DNA from: Fragilariopsis cylindrus CCMP1102
Taxonomy: Eukaryota; Bacillariophyta; Bacillariophyceae; Bacillariales; Bacillariaceae
Assembly (NCBI GenBank): GCA_900095095.1
Contig: FMBT01000222.1
Coordinates: 1 to 23,172, forward strand
DNA length: 23,172 nt
Direction: 5' to 3'
Shown: piece after piece, positions 1 to 9,872 of the stretch
How positions within the stretch are numbered: position 1 is the first letter of the stretch
Layout of the letters: each line of letters begins with the position of its first letter
Program-made: the position numbers and the translations under genes
Notes under the pieces: model-generated
What the model was told of the DNA's origin: nothing
What the model saw: only the letters and a program-made list of their open reading frames with translations
The model's database searches: none

Positions 1-376
1 TCACGTCCGATGAGTCGACAATGATATTTATGCTTGAAATCGATCGAAGAGGAAGATCTAATGGATTCACAGTATAATCCTCGTTGAAATCTGGAAATCG
101 TGTCAAAGATTTTCTGAAACGACGAATAGCATGTTGTAAAAAGTTTTCGACGACCTTCGTATTATTATTCTGTTCATGGGTAGTAGAGGGGACTATTGAG
201 AAAGTGATGTTGTTCGTAGAAACGATACCGAGAACTGATATATCAATGTTATGATTGTACGATTCGATCTTAGCTGCTGGGAAGATACGATATTTCTGCT
301 CATTATCGTCGGCTTGAATTGCAAGAAAGAGAGCTGATAATAATATTGAAATGACAATGATGTAGTTCGTCATCAT
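1..376 (-). CDS. Secreted protein, N-terminal fragment; probable GH20 beta-hexosaminidase
   Basis: An open frame starts at ATG 376 (a second ATG follows at 373) and runs off the left edge without a stop, giving about 125 residues. It begins MMTNYIIVISILLSALFLAI, a clear signal peptide with a hydrophobic core, followed by QADDNEQKYRIFPAAKIESY. Further on there is a helix-like FLQHAIRRFRKSL segment and then SISSINIIVDSSDV. This order resembles the N-terminal domain of GH20 beta-hexosaminidases, where an 'IWPxPxxxxxG' opening is followed by an 'xxRxxxR' helix and an 'LxIxVxSxxxEL' strand just before the conserved GVDESY. That motif would lie beyond the window. If correct, it is a lysosomal or secreted enzyme removing terminal N-acetylhexosamine from glycans or chitooligomers. 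The coding frame and signal peptide are seen directly; the family is inferred from weak N-terminal similarity, and the catalytic domain is not visible. Confidence 0.6.
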   Translation of the reverse strand, partial: MMTNYIIVISILLSALFLAIQADDNEQKYRIFPAAKIESYNHNIDISVLGIVSTNNITFSIVPSTTHEQNNNTKVVENFLQHAIRRFRKSLTRFPDFNEDYTVNPLDLPLRSISSINIIVDSSDV

Positions 377-1241
377 TGCTGTGCTGCTATACCGCTTTAT
401 ATAATCAAAATGACAAGAGACGCCAATGATTGATAATGAAAAGCGTCAAAGCGTTATATCAACACTCTCTTCGAACATCGAAAAGATTTTCTTTGTTTTG
501 TGTCAGATAAAAAATAGAGCGAAAACCATAGTTTCTCTGACCTCCCGGTAACCTAAAACATTATTATTATCTAACAACAACAAAAAACAAATCAAGTATG
601 TGAAGTTATATTACATCACTTCAGTGGCTGCCGCATGAAATTTCATTTCTGGGATCCACAGTCTGTCTGGTATAAATAAGCATAAGTTAAAGTATAGGTT
701 ACATTTCGTACTATTACTTCATTATGGACAATGAAAGGTTTTGTCTCTCTTTATTGGGGTATTTTCTGGGTATTAGGGAAGGTGGCAACTTCATATTTGG
801 AACAAAGTAGGATGTGGTGAGGGTTATTCCACTATTCCATTATTTCCAATCTGAAATATTCCTCCCTTGTTGTGTTTAGTGATCTAGAGAGAAAAAAATA
901 TCCTACATTCTTACTAATAAAATGGAGACTGCTTTTGACGCATCCTTCTGTCTCTAGATAATAGGTGAGAAAAAATAAACAAGATTTAGATACAATATGT
1001 TCTACTGCAACTAGTTGCCTGCAACACAAAAGTAGATTTGATCCCATCATTCAAATTAGAAGGTTCGATCTAAAGAGGTGGTGGATATCATTACTGTGTA
1101 TTGTACTTAATATAACTTTTTATTATTAATATTCATTAAAGCGAGGGTCTGCGTCGGCTTTCTACGAGATGACTTTTTGCTGCTGATGCAGATGTTGGTA
1201 TTTATATGGACGGAAACAATCGGATATATCAGAGTTTTTAT
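377..1241. other. Intergenic region between the secreted-protein gene and eIF2-gamma
   Basis: This 865-bp stretch holds the upstream region of the left-edge gene and the 3' untranslated region of eIF2-gamma, both on the minus strand. No reading frame here resembles a known protein. A 72-codon minus-strand frame (832-1050) has no recognisable composition or motif. A short palindrome, ATGAAATTTCAT, lies at about 636-647. No RNA gene was recognised. Confidence 0.6.
396..403 (-). promoter_or_regulatory. TATA-like box upstream of the secreted-protein gene
   Basis: Read on the minus strand, this is TATATAAA, about 20 nt upstream of the first ATG at 376. At normal TATA spacing, transcription would begin at about the ATG, so either the 5' leader is extremely short or the match is chance in AT-rich DNA. 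Confidence 0.3.
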
Positions 1242-2897
1242 CTAGTTTTCTGCGACCTCAATCACAACACCCTTTCGGATTTGTCCCCATCCAATGAGAC
1301 GCCAATGTTTATCGACACGACGAGATAATGCAATCTTTTCACCTTCGGTTGTACATACAGGTTGTGTAAGAGCGACCTTGGCTAATTCACCTTTGACAGC
1401 AATCACTCTACCTCCTGTGGCTGTAGATCCGATATTTACCATAAGAATTTCATTCTTGGATAATTTTTGTACCTTAGCTTGCTTACCACCATCACTTGTC
1501 TTAACACCTAATAATCTTCTTAGAAGATAGTACGAAATTTCAATCTCACAAAATACGTCAGGTAATTTTCCTCGTAGTCCTAGTACCTGTCCAACTAAAC
1601 GATCGGCACGGGTCAACGTAGGATCGATTCTTGTACCCACACCGATTAATCCACCAGGAACAGCATATTGCAATTCATTATTTTCTGTAGCGAGGGATGA
1701 AATCTTGCTATAAATAGGTGAACAGACCATGGTGGTGTTACCATCTTCACCCTCCTGCTTAGTAACGATACCTGGTCGGACCTCAACTTCGTCACCAACC
1801 TTCAGGACACCCTTTAAGATACTACCACCAGCAACCCCACCCTGTAAATCACTTACATCCTGTCCAGGTCGGTTAACATCGAAGGAACGAATGACGATCA
1901 ATTGTGGTACAGATGTAAAGTCTCTGATTGGTAATGGGATCTTACGGACGATGTATTCACAAACGACGTCGATATTGTACTTTAAAACAGCCGAAATTGG
2001 AATAATCGGTGCCGAATCTGCAACTGTTCCCGCAACAAATTTACGGATCTGTTCCTGTTGTGCTAATGCGGCATCTGGTTTAACTAAGTCAACTTTATTT
2101 TGTAGAATTAAAATTTCCTTCAAACGCATAATTTCAACTGCAGCTAAATGTTCTGATGTTTGTGGTTGAGGACATGTTTCATTACCGGCAACTAATAGGA
2201 ACGCGGCATCCATAACAGCTGCACCATTTAACATTGTTGCCATAAGAATATCATGACCAGGACAATCGACGAAGGATACATGCCGACGTAACCGATATGT
2301 GATACCGGTAACATCATCAATAAATTCATCAGCATGATTTGATCCACGTGAAGTATATGATCCACCCTTTTCACCCTTAGGATCACCTTTATAAATTTTA
2401 GCATTTGCGTATCCTAATTTGATAGTAATGTTACGTTCTAATTCATTCTTAAAACGGACAGTTTGGACACCACTAATAGCTTTAACGACAGTTGATTTTC
2501 CATGTGCCACATGACCAATTGTACCGATATTGATGGTAGCTTGACGAGAAATCTGAGAAATTTGTTATAATTGATTTTGTTTTGTTTTTGGTGTTGAAAA
2601 AATATATTTTTTGTGAGAAAATGTTTTTTTGATAATAATGCATCGACTGGTCTCATTCAACGTGTGCGTGTATGTGATTATTGAACATCAAGAAATCAGC
2701 TAACACAGTACTATGATACGGTAACATCCTACTTTATTCTTCAAATGCATCATATCAAAATCGTAACGTTACTGTACGGGCGTAAAATATAATATAAAAC
2801 TTACCACATCTGGAGTCAATGCTGTTAATTTCGATGGATCGACTGAAGACGCATCCTGTGTCTTCAAGTGATCTTGTTTCGTTTTTGATTCTCCCAT
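1242..2897 (-). CDS. EIF2S3: Translation initiation factor eIF2 subunit gamma (two exons)
   Basis: This is the GTPase subunit of eIF2, which carries Met-tRNAi to the 40S ribosome in the cytosol. Exon 1 is 2805-2897 (31 codons, from MGESKTKQD to LTPDV). The intron, 2553-2804, has a GTAAGT donor and a CTCAG acceptor. Exon 2 is 1242-2552, and the joined protein is 467 residues, close to the human length of 472. The splice restores the conserved run [19 protein letters not shown]. GTPase motifs seen: G1 GHVAHGKST (44-52), G3 DCPGH (127-131), G4 NKVD (183-186) and G5 SAV (about 218). Domain II follows ([20 protein letters not shown]), then domain III ending in [12 protein letters not shown]. The zinc-knuckle insert (about residues 86-108) has no cysteines ([17 protein letters not shown]), whereas human, yeast and plant proteins have several. 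The gene is divergent from QNG1. Confidence 0.97.
2553..2804 (-). other. Intron of the eIF2-gamma gene
   Basis: This 252-nt intron has a GTAAGT donor and a CTCAG acceptor on the minus strand. It lies between codons (phase 0), and its removal joins LTPDV to ISRQAT, a universally conserved segment of eIF2-gamma. Confidence 0.93.
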
Positions 2898-3384
2898 TAT
2901 AAATGTATCTAGAAGATTTTGGTTTAGTTGTTGATTGTTTTTCTATGCTGCCCAGTTGCCGTGTCTCTGTTCTATTTTCTACTACTTCAATACAATTACT
3001 AATTGCTCTACTACTATTCCACTGTTTTATTAAAAAGACGACAAGTTTTGCTCTTCCTCCTCCTCTCTCATCGTCGCATGTTTCGGTCCATACATACTTT
3101 TTGCTACGGGAGAAGACCAGACGACTTGTATGTGCGCATTTTCTTTCATTTCATTTTTTGCGCGCGCCTTTGTCGAATTGACAATATAACAATAACAAAG
3201 TTAGGGTTTTTCAGGTCGTGTCCTTCAAAGGATATTAGATATTACATTAACTTACTAAAAAGAATCATTCAAACAACATTCAAAATCAATATATTGCATA
3301 CAGTAATAAACAACAAAGAATGTTGTGATGGGAGAAGAAGTACAAAAGTAGACTCACTCATCTACAGGTTGACAACCATCAATC
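2898..3384. promoter_or_regulatory. Shared divergent upstream region of eIF2-gamma and QNG1
   Basis: These 487 bp separate two start codons that point away from each other, so the region must contain both promoters and 5' leaders. The central part is pyrimidine-rich on the plus strand. Two overlapping short plus-strand frames (2903-3181 and 3003-3431) have no protein-like features and are not called. No clear TATA box was identified. Confidence 0.55.
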
Positions 3385-4889
3385 ATGGAAAGTTCTCATC
3401 CTCCTACAGCTTCCTTTACAAATCCCTGTGAGCTAGTGAGAAAAACATGTAGAAAATGGATGGAAGAAGAAGAAGGTGCAATTATTATCGACGATGATGA
3501 TAATAATGATGATGACAACGACAACGACAACAACGATGACGATGAGCGAAGGTATTGGTTTCAACAGCAAGAACATTCGTCATCATCAACATCAACATCA
3601 TCATCATCATCATCATCATCTGTGATAGACTACCATCGTCATAGTCATCGTCGTTCGGTTTTAATTCGATACGATAAACTTCCGGCCTTGGCCAATGAAA
3701 TTTTGATGCAACGACAACAAACGACTACAGCGGCGACGACTGCTGAGACGACGACCGCTACAACGACAACGACGAACGCATCTTCAAAAGAAGAAGAAGA
3801 ATGGATCGAATGGGATACTGAGGGATGGCATTATAATGGTTCAGGATTCAATGGAACTGAAGATGAACGGAGAGAACGTGTTGCCTTATATTTGCTAGCA
3901 TTGGATGCTATTAACTTTTGCTTTTGGCCTTTGTCAGAAGAAAAAGACCAGGACGATGATGACGAGAATAAGACCACCATCACCACCACTGCCACCAAAA
4001 ATATCAACAGTAATAATTATATCAATCTTCTAGAATACGATCATTTGGCTATGGCTTTGAAGAAAATGGCTGAAGCTGATCATGTTGTAAGCAAAAGTGA
4101 TGATAACGAAAGAAACAAAAAGGAACAAACAAATGAGTATGCATTTTCACCAAATAATCTTGCCACGATGACAGCAGAAAAAATGAGGAACCTGTTAAGA
4201 CCATACTTGGATGAAAAGAAATATCCATTACCAAATATTCAAAAACGTGCCCAACTATGGAAGGAAGTAGGGGAGGGAATTATACGAGACTATAATGGTA
4301 TGGTATTAAATTTAGTAAATTGTGCCAGTCAAGATGCTTCTCGGTTGGTAGAACTGATCGTAACTTCCTTTCCTGGATTTCGTGATGAGGTCTATATAGC
4401 ACCGTCCTCGTCATCGTCGTCGCCGTCACAGCATCAACAACAACAACAACAACGACTTGTGTTTTTGAAACGAGCCCAAATATTTGTTGGAGATATTAAT
4501 GCCGCTCTTAGATTACAGTTAAATGGAATGGAACGTTTAACTACATTTGCAGATTATCGTGTACCACAAGTTCTTAGACATTGGAAGATTCTAGTGTATT
4601 CACCTCTTCTTTCCAATAAGGTTGATAACTACATCGAAATAAAGAAAGATTCATACGAAGAAATTTCTATACGTGCAGCAACTATTATCGTGTGGAAGAA
4701 TTGGTGAAGTTACTAAATCAGAACAATAGCAGTAACGACAACGACAGCATTAATACTACTGCTAACAATAATGAGCAATGCAAATATACCGATGTCACTG
4801 TTGATTGGTATCTGTGGCAAGTGGGCGAACGTATGCATCAAGAGGGCATAATGAAACCTTTTCATAAGGTTCGTACGTACTTTTACTAG
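3385..4889 (+). CDS. QNG1: Queuosine 5'-phosphate N-glycosylase/hydrolase (DUF2419) with a 3' frameshift
   Basis: The family (human C9orf64/QNG1) releases queuine base from queuosine nucleotides so it can be salvaged into tRNA. The first frame (3385-4707, 440 residues) carries the family blocks in order: ALDAINFCFWPL, EYDHLAMALKK, TAEKMRNLLRPYL, FLKRAQIFVGDINAAL, FADYRVPQVLRHW (FADYR at 388-392) and EEISIRAAT. It then stops after VWKNW. The conserved C-terminus continues one frame back: VEELVKLL from 4692, then VDWYLWQVGERM and FHKVRTYFY, ending at the stop at 4887-4889. This matches the human tail VELI..DYYLWDYA..FHRIRCIYY. A single missing base at about 4684-4691 explains the break exactly, and no intron fits. 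Asp, Ser, Thr and Gln runs expand the N-terminal half and one C-terminal loop. The locus is either an assembly or sequencing error or a recently damaged gene; family assignment is secure. Confidence 0.9.
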
Positions 4890-5153
4890 CCGGATGGGTA
4901 CTCTCAGCACTATGATAGTGTTCGTTATTTGATCTTGAGGGGAAATATGCTGCAGTAGATTGTTATTTATATCAATGTTATTTACAGTATAAATTTTATG
5001 ATTTTAATCTATGATAATATGATACTAGCTAGTATTACTAATAGTTGACGTGGTGTATATACTTGTATTTCGTACATTTTCACTCCTCTCTTGTCTCAAT
5101 CAACAATCAACAATCAGTCATATTCTATTTCTATATCGCAATACAATCAAATC

Positions 5154-6630
5154 TCAGTAAACGAATCCCTGTGTGAGTGTTGCTGTATCAATTTTTGTAT
5201 ATTCTTGTGTTTGTGGATCAAAATACAATGCATATATCATATCAAATTGAGAATCCGGCCAGAATAATATTTCAGTAAATAGAGGATCAGTACTAACAAA
5301 TTTACCAATTGTCACATCTCTTTTGCCAATTTTATCATCCTTATCATTCATCATTAATGCTTCTGCTAAAAAACCAATATTCGCATGTTCCCAACTAACC
5401 AACACCGATGATGAAACATTCTCATTCTCAAAAAGTTTGTTTCGTATTGCTTCTGCTGCACCAATATTGCAGCACATACCTAGTTAAACATATTCGTGGT
5501 AAAAAAAGTGCGGGAAAAGAAAATAATCGAACGGTAACGACGACAATGATGAGATAACATAGTAGAAAATACACAGTTTTAAATGAAAAGAAAAAACAGT
5601 CCAATATTATATATCATACGGTAGCAAACATTATATGAATATACAGCACAGATCCTAACGTACCAAAGTCATGTGAAGATCCTTCTAATGATGGATGATG
5701 ACAAACTTTATCGTTGTAGTAATTTTCTCCGTCGTTGCTATCGTTAACAGTATCGGTGGGTACATCATCAATTGTACCCAGTCCGCATAAATCTCTTTTT
5801 TGTAAGAATATTAGAGGAAGAAGAAGAAATCAGAAAGAAAAGAAGGAAGGAATAATCGCCGTCCGTCGTGAGTAAATAGGCTATCAATAATAATGCAAGA
5901 AGACGAAGAAGTTACTGTGATATGTTTCTTCAAATACTTACGGTTTTGATCCAGTAATATTATTAACCGGAATTTTTAATGCCATACTTAATGGATGTAA
6001 TGTAGCTTGTGTGCGATAAACACCATTGGATTCATCACGACAATCTAAAGTATTATCATAATTAAATGAAAATAATCCATTTGGAGTAATAAGATGAGTG
6101 TCATCATCATCATCATCATCATCATCATTATCATCAGCAGTAGTAGGACTAGTAGTAGAAGTCGTCGATTTGGTACCTGCAAACACAGAAACTAATTGAT
6201 CTGCTCTTGCGTATCCCTTTGTACTTAAACATGCATATTTGTATGCGGTTTCATTTTTAGGATCCCAATGCTTTTCACCGTGGCGAATAATGTAAACAAC
6301 TTTCTCGATATTTTCATTGATGTTTGTCTCTGCTGCCATTGACGATGATGATGATGATGATGATGATGATGCAGTGTGGTGTAACGACAATGACAACGCA
6401 AGCACTGATAGCGATACTAAAAGTAAAGTAATCACTAAACTTGCAGTACTTGTAGACGAATATGTAACGATGATAAAATTATCTTTTTTCTTTGCTGAAG
6501 AGGGGCTGCTGTCATCATCAACATTATTATTTTTCGCAAACAATAAATAAGATTCCTCGTTGTCATCACAACTCATATTACAGCTACCATAACGAATTGA
6601 TGGGCAAGATGACGAAGTTGGGGTTGTCAT
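5154..6630 (-). CDS. Membrane-anchored histidine phosphatase / phosphoglycerate-mutase-like protein (three exons)
   Basis: Exons are 5942-6630, 5664-5794 and 5154-5479, joined by GTAAGT...AG and GTACGT...AG introns of 147 and 184 nt, giving 381 residues. The N-terminus is a Ser/Asp-rich cytosolic tail, then one membrane segment (about 52-84, SLVITLLLVSLSVLALSL). A Ser run precedes the catalytic domain. The catalytic motif is VVYIIRHGEK (R116-H117-G118), with His117 as the expected phospho-acceptor. LSTKGYARADQL follows, as in many members. The second catalytic His is in exon 3, in SWEHANIGFLAEAL. Family members act on phospho-sugars, phosphoproteins or inositol phosphates, and the substrate here cannot be predicted. 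The architecture suggests a type II endomembrane protein. A run of nine Asp (GAT repeats, about 6104-6130) sits in a surface loop before the domain continues. It is convergent with QNG1, 264 bp away. Confidence 0.85.
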
Positions 6631-7020
6631 AGTATAATTCTAAGCTTCTTTCTGCTTCTGTCCTTTCAAATACGGTAGTCTTCAGATAATTGTGATACTT
6701 GATACTTGTAAAGTTACTGTAGTATGAATACATGAATACTAAAGAATTAAGAAATTTTAATTCGAAAGTTTAAAAGTATCCGATGAATTAAAAATGAATC
6801 TCTTCATATTATTATTATGCGGCGGGCGTATCCTCTTACTTACGTCGTAACGTGTAATTGTGACCGTGGAACGTGTGGAAGGTAGGAGGTGCCGGGTAAT
6901 TTCTTTTTTTGTTCACAATTTTTAACATATTTCAGTTTCTAAATTTCCGTTCAGTAAAAAGAAACTAATTTATTCAATTTGTACCACGGCACATTTCTAG
7001 CACAATTCCGGCACGGCACA

Positions 7021-7037
7021 AGCGTGATTAACACGCT
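7021..7037. repeat. Inverted repeat AGCGTG-ATTAA-CACGCT
   Basis: Perfect 6-bp arms surround a 5-bp spacer, flanked on both sides by CGGCACA motifs. It could be a dimeric transcription-factor site or a small hairpin; function is inferred only from position upstream of the histidine phosphatase. Confidence 0.5.
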
Positions 7038-7104
7038 GAATTTATTTTAGATTTCCGGCACATTTTCGAAAACCAAGGTCATAGCAAACTAATACCATGC
7101 TTAC

Positions 7105-7124
7105 TATATATATATATATATATA
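7105..7124. repeat. TA dinucleotide microsatellite
   Basis: About ten uninterrupted TA units lie in the non-coding region upstream of the histidine phosphatase, followed by degenerate ATATAT/GTATGTAT sequence. Confidence 0.85.
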
Positions 7125-7533
7125 ATATATGTATGTATAGTATAATTAAGAATGCTTGAATTTTCCACTTTATTTGTTTTTGCCAGCTACGACTATATAT
7201 ATTACTGGTAGATATAGAATTTGAAATGCTACTCTGAAGAAATACAATGATAATGGATGCGATTCGTTCTGTAAGATTATGTATATCATATCTCCCTCTT
7301 CATTCATTTTCACCTCTTAGTATTTGATAACAAATCAAAAAGTCCATGATCGTTATTTTGTTATATTCAATAGTATGATTGATTGATTGATTGTCTTTGT
7401 TTTGGGTTTTAGCTTTTTCACAATTTTCTGATTCCCTTTTTTTGGTTTAGCCTGAAATACTGCGGGGGAAGTTGATTTTAATGTACAGCATTGTGTATCA
7501 TCTTCAAAGCAACAAGCAACAAATAACAAGTGT

Positions 7534-8478
7534 TTACTGATCGTCGTTGTTGTTGTTGTTATCATTATTATTTCTTGTACTAGCAGCAACAACAAACTTT
7601 CCGCATGCAACCATCTTACTTGCAATACCAAATAATCCTGAACTTTGTTCTAAACGTAAAACTCCATCCTTTCCTAATTCTGTCTTTCCTCGTCCTGCTG
7701 GTATAATTTCAATGTCACCATAAACAGGTCCAGGTGGAACAGAATACGTCGTCGATGTTTGTGTACTCTTTTCTTCCTCGTCTGTCCAGTATACTTTTGA
7801 AATACTACCTTTCGTTTCGACTGTTCTAGTATATCCTAATGTATCCATACTAAATCTTAAAAATTTATTATCATCAGATAATTTCCATTGACTACCACTA
7901 CCATTTGATCCTGTTGTGAAACTTGATTCAGAGACCGTACAAATACCATCATTAAGAAAATCTAATTGTATCTTAACAGAAGGAGCAGATGGTAATGATA
8001 ATCCAGTATCTTTATCTCTAGAGGAAATATTAACTTTACTTCCGTATAAATCACTACTCGGATCACGTTCAGGAACACCTGATAAATAAAAATCCAATGT
8101 TAACGACGTCCCTATGATCATATCTGAATAATCGATGTTGTTGTTATTATTATCATTGCCGCCCGATGATGATGCTAATTGCGTTTGTCTCCATTTTTTC
8201 TGTATATCTGTTAGGCCTTCATAATCGTCGACATTTGCTTCAACGTACTCTTCACCAGTGAATATATCATCATACTGGCCTTTTTCTTTATCTACCGATA
8301 GGTTCCTATCATTTGAAAATGCATTATCAAAAGCATCCTTTAGAAAGTTACTATAACATCGTGTGTGTTTGTATGATGACGACGACGACGACGACGACGA
8401 AGGAATGACGAATGCATTTGTCGATTCGGCAACAAAAATAATGAGAATAACGAGTTCTATATAAGTATGTTGAAGCAT
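7534..8478 (-). CDS. Probable plastid-targeted protein of unknown function
   Basis: A single exon encodes 314 residues. The N-terminus, MLQHTYIELVILIIFVAEST followed by NAFVIP and a Ser run, is a signal peptide with a cleavage site before Phe. This is the diatom/heterokont 'ASA|FAP'-type bipartite plastid signal, with a Ser/Arg-containing transit-like stretch after it. The mature part has an acidic leader (YDDIFTGEEYVEANVDDYEG), then KKWRQTQL and an Asn run. A beta-rich core follows, with TSLTLDFYLSGVPERDPSSD, LYGSKVNISSRD, a WKLSDDNKFLRFSMDTLGYT strand pair, PPGPVYGDIEIIPAGRGKTE and GLFGIASKMVACGKFV. The C-terminus is Asn-rich. The alternation of short strands suggests a barrel or sandwich that could bind a hydrophobic ligand, but I recognise no named family and assign no activity. 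A run of GAC/ACG repeats at about 8380-8401 encodes the Ser run. Confidence 0.85.
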   Translation of the reverse strand: MLQHTYIELVILIIFVAESTNAFVIPSSSSSSSSSYKHTRCYSNFLKDAFDNAFSNDRNLSVDKEKGQYDDIFTGEEYVEANVDDYEGLTDIQKKWRQTQLASSSGGNDNNNNNIDYSDMIIGTSLTLDFYLSGVPERDPSSDLYGSKVNISSRDKDTGLSLPSAPSVKIQLDFLNDGICTVSESSFTTGSNGSGSQWKLSDDNKFLRFSMDTLGYTRTVETKGSISKVYWTDEEEKSTQTSTTYSVPPGPVYGDIEIIPAGRGKTELGKDGVLRLEQSSGLFGIASKMVACGKFVVAASTRNNNDNNNNNDDQ

Positions 8479-9046
8479 AATATATTAGTTATAAATTATA
8501 TTATTGATTGTTGGATTGTTGACGGCGATGACAACTTAGGATCAGATACAGCAGATCATTGGCTATCTTCTTTTCCATTATTATTTTTTGTGACTCGTCG
8601 GATGGAGAGAAATAGTTGAAAAATGAATAATTTGCGATTATTGAAGGAAGATACTAACGTTAGGATCTAATTTGCGCCAGAAAACTAAATCATGTCCCGG
8701 AACGTGGTAACTTACTATCTAAGACGAACTGTAAAAAATAATATGTCCATACTGTAGTAGACCAAAAGTAAGGTGTAAATAGTACATAATGTACTCAAAA
8801 TTTAGCCAGAGATGAAAGGAATGAGACTAAACAATCATTACTGTTTGAACATACAGAAAAAAGAAAAAAAGAGAATGGAAAATGGTTCTTTTATAACATA
8901 AATATAACACAGTAGCAGCCCTTAAAGTTAGACTTTCTATCCTCTTCCAAAACTAACTAACAAACAACTCAGAAACCAGAATGAATGAATCAGGATCAAC
9001 TTTGATCAAAATAAACAAATAAGAGTTCATCTACATAAATAATATA

Positions 9047-9118
9047 CAAACAAACAAACAAAAAAAAAAAAAACTAACTAACTAATAACTAACAAATAAC
9101 TAACAAACAAACAAACTA
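9047..9118. repeat. Low-complexity CAAA / poly-A / CTAA tract
   Basis: CAAA units run into a stretch of about 14 A, then CTAA units and more CAAA units. It is a simple-sequence tract of the slippage type. Confidence 0.85.
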
Positions 9119-9268
9119 ACAAAAGTTAGTAAGTCTTAGGAATGGCCTAGTCTATTGCCGCCATCAATATTTCAGGGGTCATGCAGAATCACTGTGCTCG
9201 CATATTTGTTGATTTCTTGAAAGATAGGACTTTCCACCCAAACCACTAATATACTACAGAAGACAAGA

Positions 9269-9456
9269 CGTGGTCCAGTCCTAGGCAAGAATGTTCCTGA
9301 CATTTTTGGTCACATGCGCTTTGCAATACTCTTGTGATAGAAAGATTATTGCAGAAATCATTCCATTGATATTATGGCAGTGGGAATTCATTCAACCGTA
9401 CCTCCATTAGTATAAGTCAGTTTAATAAAGTAGAGGCATCAATTAAGTACTCTTAA
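9269..9456 (+). repeat. Diverged direct repeat, copy A
   Basis: It shares with copy B (about 10850-11100) an ordered set of blocks. The first is TCCTAGGCAAGAAT..TTCC.GACATTTT, the second a CATGCG segment, and the third TGGGAATTCA.TCAACC.TACCTCCAT. The blocks are separated by unequal spacers. No coding frame spans it. It is likely a remnant of a non-autonomous element or LTR-like sequence. Confidence 0.55.
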
Positions 9457-9872
9457 TAGGGAGAGAAAGTTTGGGTGGTTAATTCAAGTCAGTGAGGAAA
9501 ATTCAACAAGGTTATACAGTGTAGTGATGACAGGAAAATTTTGAATCACCACAGGAGGTGCATAATATAAGAGAGGAGGATTGCAAATCGAATCATAGAT
9601 TAATAGATAAAGTACTGGTACAGTAATGTCTATTATCACCATACTGATGAATTGTCCAGCCAGTTCCATTATGCGAGCCTTTTAAAAGAGGACCCATTAT
9701 CAACGGGTATGTTCGACCTGTCTTTTGGAAAGGAAAAATATTATGTGCGGTGCGTGTGTTGTATAATACACCCCCACTGAAAATATAACAGCTACACCTC
9801 CATGCCGCTAGGCGGATTGTCATCTCCAGCTTTTCCCTTGTCCCACATGATCATGCTATCATTAATCTATTC

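Larger units (their letters stand above)
6631..7533. promoter_or_regulatory. Upstream region of the histidine phosphatase and 3' flank of the plastid protein gene
   Basis: This 903-bp non-coding stretch lies between two minus-strand genes. It contains three exact CGGCACA copies (6987-6993, 7014-7020, 7056-7062) plus CGGCACG at 7009-7015. It also has an inverted repeat, AGCGTG-ATTAA-CACGCT (7021-7037), and a TA dinucleotide run (about 7105-7124). A 92-codon frame at 7353-7631 overlaps the end of the next gene out of frame and is not called. Confidence 0.45.

Noticed and set aside
1056..1080. B-box-like GGTTCGATCT as a possible second tRNA
   Set aside because: The box does not end in CC and the surrounding sequence does not fold into a cloverleaf.
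1294..2169. Plus-strand frames opposite eIF2-gamma
   Set aside because: They overlap one of the most conserved coding sequences known and have no family features.
4684..4707. Programmed ribosomal frameshift or a tiny intron to explain the QNG1 break
   Set aside because: No -1 slippery heptamer, no GT-AG pair with usable length, and the gap is exactly one base short, so an indel is simpler.
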